A DNA stretch of 64,000 nucleotides from Fredinandcohnia onubensis (lineage in GTDB: Bacteria; Bacillota; Bacilli; Bacillales; Bacillaceae_L). A program made the position numbers and the translations under genes. The stretch is from the NCBI RefSeq assembly GCF_002734215.1, contig NZ_NSEB01000025.1, forward strand, positions 1 through 64,000, read 5' to 3'. The notes under the pieces were generated by a model that saw only the letters and a program-made list of their open reading frames with translations, ran no database searches and had not been told where the DNA came from. This document shows positions 61,886-64,000 of this stretch, one piece after another (position 1 is the first letter of the stretch; each line of letters starts with the position of its first letter).

Positions 61886-64000
61886 ATGGGGAAAAGAATT
61901 ACGGCATTATTACTAGTTTTACTTTTAGCATTTAGCGGAAGCGCTTTTGCGGTTACAGGCGGAATCACGCCAGCACAGCTAGATGCGCAGAAACCAAAAC
62001 TCGAAAACACAGATTTAAAAGCTACGAATCTACAAAATATCGATCCTGATCAAGAGGTTCGTGTTGTCGTAGAAATGGAAGGCGATGCCCCAGTTGAGGT
62101 AGCAACAAAACAGGGGAAAAAGTACGATAATCTCTCAAAAAGTGAAAGAAAACAATTAGAGAAGGCTGCAAAAAACAAGAAAAAAGCAGCAAAAGATAAA
62201 ATCAAAGGCAAGAAAATTAACATCAAATATGAACAAGAATTCGATGCGGTTGTGAACGGTTTCAGTGGCAAGGTGAAATACGCTGATATCGCTAAAATTG
62301 AAGAAGTTCCTGAAGTAAAGGAAGTTTACATTGCAACGGAATACAAAATTCCAGATGAAGAAGTTGAAATGAAGTACAGTAAAGAACTTGTTCAGGCACA
62401 GGAAGCATGGCGCGAATACAATTTTAAAGGGGAAGGCATGGTAGTTGGAATCATTGACTCTGGTATCGACCCTTCTCATAAAGACATGATCCTTACTGAC
62501 AGTTCTACTGCAAAACTTACACAAGAAGAAGTCGATAGTGACATCTCTGAATTCGATCTTCCAGGTAAGTTTTGGAACGAAAAAGTTCCTTACGGTTGGA
62601 ACTACATGGATGGTAATGATGACATCCTTGATGATGATGTCGACACTGGCATGCACGGAATGCACGTTGCTGGAACAGTAGCGGCAAACGGTGACGAAGA
62701 AAATGGCGGGATTAAAGGTGTTGCTCCAGAAGCTCAATTACTAGCTCTACGTGTATTTGGTGAAGGTGTGCCATCTACATATGGCGACATCTATATCAAG
62801 GCAATTGACGATGCACTTAAGCTTGGTGCAGACGTTCTGAACATGAGTCTTGGATCCACAGCTGGATTCGTAGATGCAGATTCTCCTGAACAACAAGCAG
62901 TTAAGCGTGCGGTTGACAACGGAGTGGTCATGTCTATTTCAGCTGGTAACTCTGCACTTTTTGCAGACGGATATTTTTATCCATATGCTTCAAATCCTGA
63001 TTATGGGGTTGTAGGCTCACCAAGTGTATCCTATGATTCAATCTCAGTCGCGTCTTATGAAAATACGTATATGACTACAGATGCAGCACAGGTTTCAATT
63101 GATGGTGGCGACGCTGAACAGGTGATGTTTTTATCTGCAGGTCAGACACCTCCAACAGTTGGGGAAAGCTTTGAATTAGTTCATGCAGGTATTGGAGCAC
63201 CTGAGGATTTTGAAGGTAAAGATGTAAACGGCAAATTTGCTTTAATCCAACGCGGTACACTCGACTTTGTTACAAAAGCGCTAAACGCTCAAAAAGCTGG
63301 AGCAGCAGGTGTTATCGTTTATAACAACACGGATGGAACAGTTAATATGGCAACTGATGCAGCTATCAAAATTCCTCAATTGTTCATGTTAAAAGCCGAC
63401 GGGGATCGATTTGTAAAAGCGCTTCAAGCTGGACAAACTGTTACAGTTAGCTTCGGTGGCGGACAAATGGCAGTTCCAAACAGCGAAACTGGAAAAATGA
63501 GTGCGTTCACTTCTTGGGGGATTACGCCAAACCTTGATTTCAAACCAGAAATCACAGCACCTGGTGGACAAATTTACTCAACGGCTGACCATAACGAGTA
63601 CCAAGTGATGAGTGGTACATCAATGGCTGCACCACATGTATCTGGTGGATCAGCACTAGTACTAGAACGTGTGGACCAGGAATTTGGTTTTGAAAATGCA
63701 GATAGATCAAAGCTAGCGAAAAAATTATTATTAAACACAGCGGCACCTGTTGAATTTGACGGAGCATTTGTTTCACCACGTCGTCAAGGTGCAGGTTTAA
63801 TGCAGTTACATGCAGCATTATCAACTCCTGTTACAGTGACTGACTCTAAAACAGGCGAAGCAAAGGTTGCTCTAAAAGAAGTAAAAGGTAATTCAGTAAC
63901 ATTTGTATTAACAGCAGAAAATCACTCTGACGAAGCTGTTTCATATGAAGTGAGTGCAAACGCACAAACAGATACTCCTCTTAACGGAGGCGGTGTGTTA
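61886..64000 (+). CDS. Subtilase (S8 peptidase) with PA domain, cut by the window end
   Basis: The frame is open to the window edge (705 codons seen). Signal peptide 1-22. A charged propeptide, I9-like, spans about 50-165. The S8 domain has D191 (GIIDSGID), H257 (MHGMHVAGTV) and S579 (SGTSMAAPHVSGG). A PA insertion (about 415-520; GKFALIQRGTLDF) is nested in the catalytic domain. This matches Vpr or lactocepin-type secreted proteases; Fn3-like domains and an anchor may follow beyond the window. GGGAGG fits the ATG at 61886 better than that at 61880. Confidence 0.92.
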   Translation, partial: MGKRITALLLVLLLAFSGSAFAVTGGITPAQLDAQKPKLENTDLKATNLQNIDPDQEVRVVVEMEGDAPVEVATKQGKKYDNLSKSERKQLEKAAKNKKKAAKDKIKGKKINIKYEQEFDAVVNGFSGKVKYADIAKIEEVPEVKEVYIATEYKIPDEEVEMKYSKELVQAQEAWREYNFKGEGMVVGIIDSGIDPSHKDMILTDSSTAKLTQEEVDSDISEFDLPGKFWNEKVPYGWNYMDGNDDILDDDVDTGMHGMHVAGTVAANGDEENGGIKGVAPEAQLLALRVFGEGVPSTYGDIYIKAIDDALKLGADVLNMSLGSTAGFVDADSPEQQAVKRAVDNGVVMSISAGNSALFADGYFYPYASNPDYGVVGSPSVSYDSISVASYENTYMTTDAAQVSIDGGDAEQVMFLSAGQTPPTVGESFELVHAGIGAPEDFEGKDVNGKFALIQRGTLDFVTKALNAQKAGAAGVIVYNNTDGTVNMATDAAIKIPQLFMLKADGDRFVKALQAGQTVTVSFGGGQMAVPNSETGKMSAFTSWGITPNLDFKPEITAPGGQIYSTADHNEYQVMSGTSMAAPHVSGGSALVLERVDQEFGFENADRSKLAKKLLLNTAAPVEFDGAFVSPRRQGAGLMQLHAALSTPVTVTDSKTGEAKVALKEVKGNSVTFVLTAENHSDEAVSYEVSANAQTDTPLNGGGVL

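Overview
The window is chromosomal DNA from a low-GC, endospore-former-type Firmicute, most likely a Bacillaceae member. Supporting signs are strong AGGAGG-type ribosome binding sites with frequent GTG and TTG starts, a TagU-type LCP protein, an xpt-pbuX operon behind a guanine riboswitch, a FIMAH-domain secreted protein, cre-like and Spo0A-box-like sites, and U-tract terminators after most transcription units. No rRNA, tRNA, prophage, insertion sequence with a transposase, or CRISPR array was seen.

Layout. 0-6 kb: a sugar or sugar-acid oxidation cluster (Gfo/Idh/MocA dehydrogenase, YhcH-like protein, FCD-type GntR regulator, zinc dehydrogenase with a GntR-like operator), a small secreted protein and a second Gfo/Idh/MocA enzyme. 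6-12 kb: a chemoreceptor behind a probable c-di-GMP-I riboswitch, a PAS histidine kinase, a secreted protein and TagU. 12-20 kb: an amino-sugar operon (sodium/solute symporter, AGE-family epimerase, ceramidase-like hydrolase, NagB-like deaminase, NagA, SIS protein) followed by a ROK regulator. 20-26 kb: nucleoside and one-carbon genes (PunA, RbsK, nucleoside hydrolase, M20 peptidase, PurU), most of them separated by copies of one palindromic repeat. 25.7-34.3 kb: an RpiR regulator and a TRAP transporter, dehydrogenase, aldolase, FGGY kinase and 2-hydroxyacid dehydrogenase operon whose substrate cannot be named from sequence. 34.6-41.8 kb: a Prs enzyme, two frameshifted genes, a membrane protein, the xpt-pbuX operon with its riboswitch, and an amidohydrolase. 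41.8-47.4 kb: a type I toxin/antitoxin-like locus with a decayed copy, degenerate tandem repeats, a sigma factor, a thiolase, and a histidine kinase fused to a STAS domain. 47.8-53.5 kb: an exopolysaccharide-type operon with two tandem YdaL-like DUF2334 proteins, a YdaM-like glycosyltransferase and a glycoside-hydrolase-like protein. 53.6-64 kb: FolE, an unusual SDR, UDP-GlcNAc 2-epimerase, a beta-propeller FIMAH protein, an LPNTA-anchored SGNH hydrolase, and a subtilase cut by the window edge.

The most unusual feature at window scale is repeat load. About 20 sites carry a 29-nt palindrome (called R29 here), single or paired around a short A-rich spacer. They sit in intergenic space and also inside or at the 3' ends of several coding sequences, where they supply protein sequence. 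Two other families occur: a U element of about 140-250 bp with 13-bp inverted repeats, and a G29 palindrome with R29-like architecture. All functional statements come from reading the sequence and family knowledge; no database search was run.
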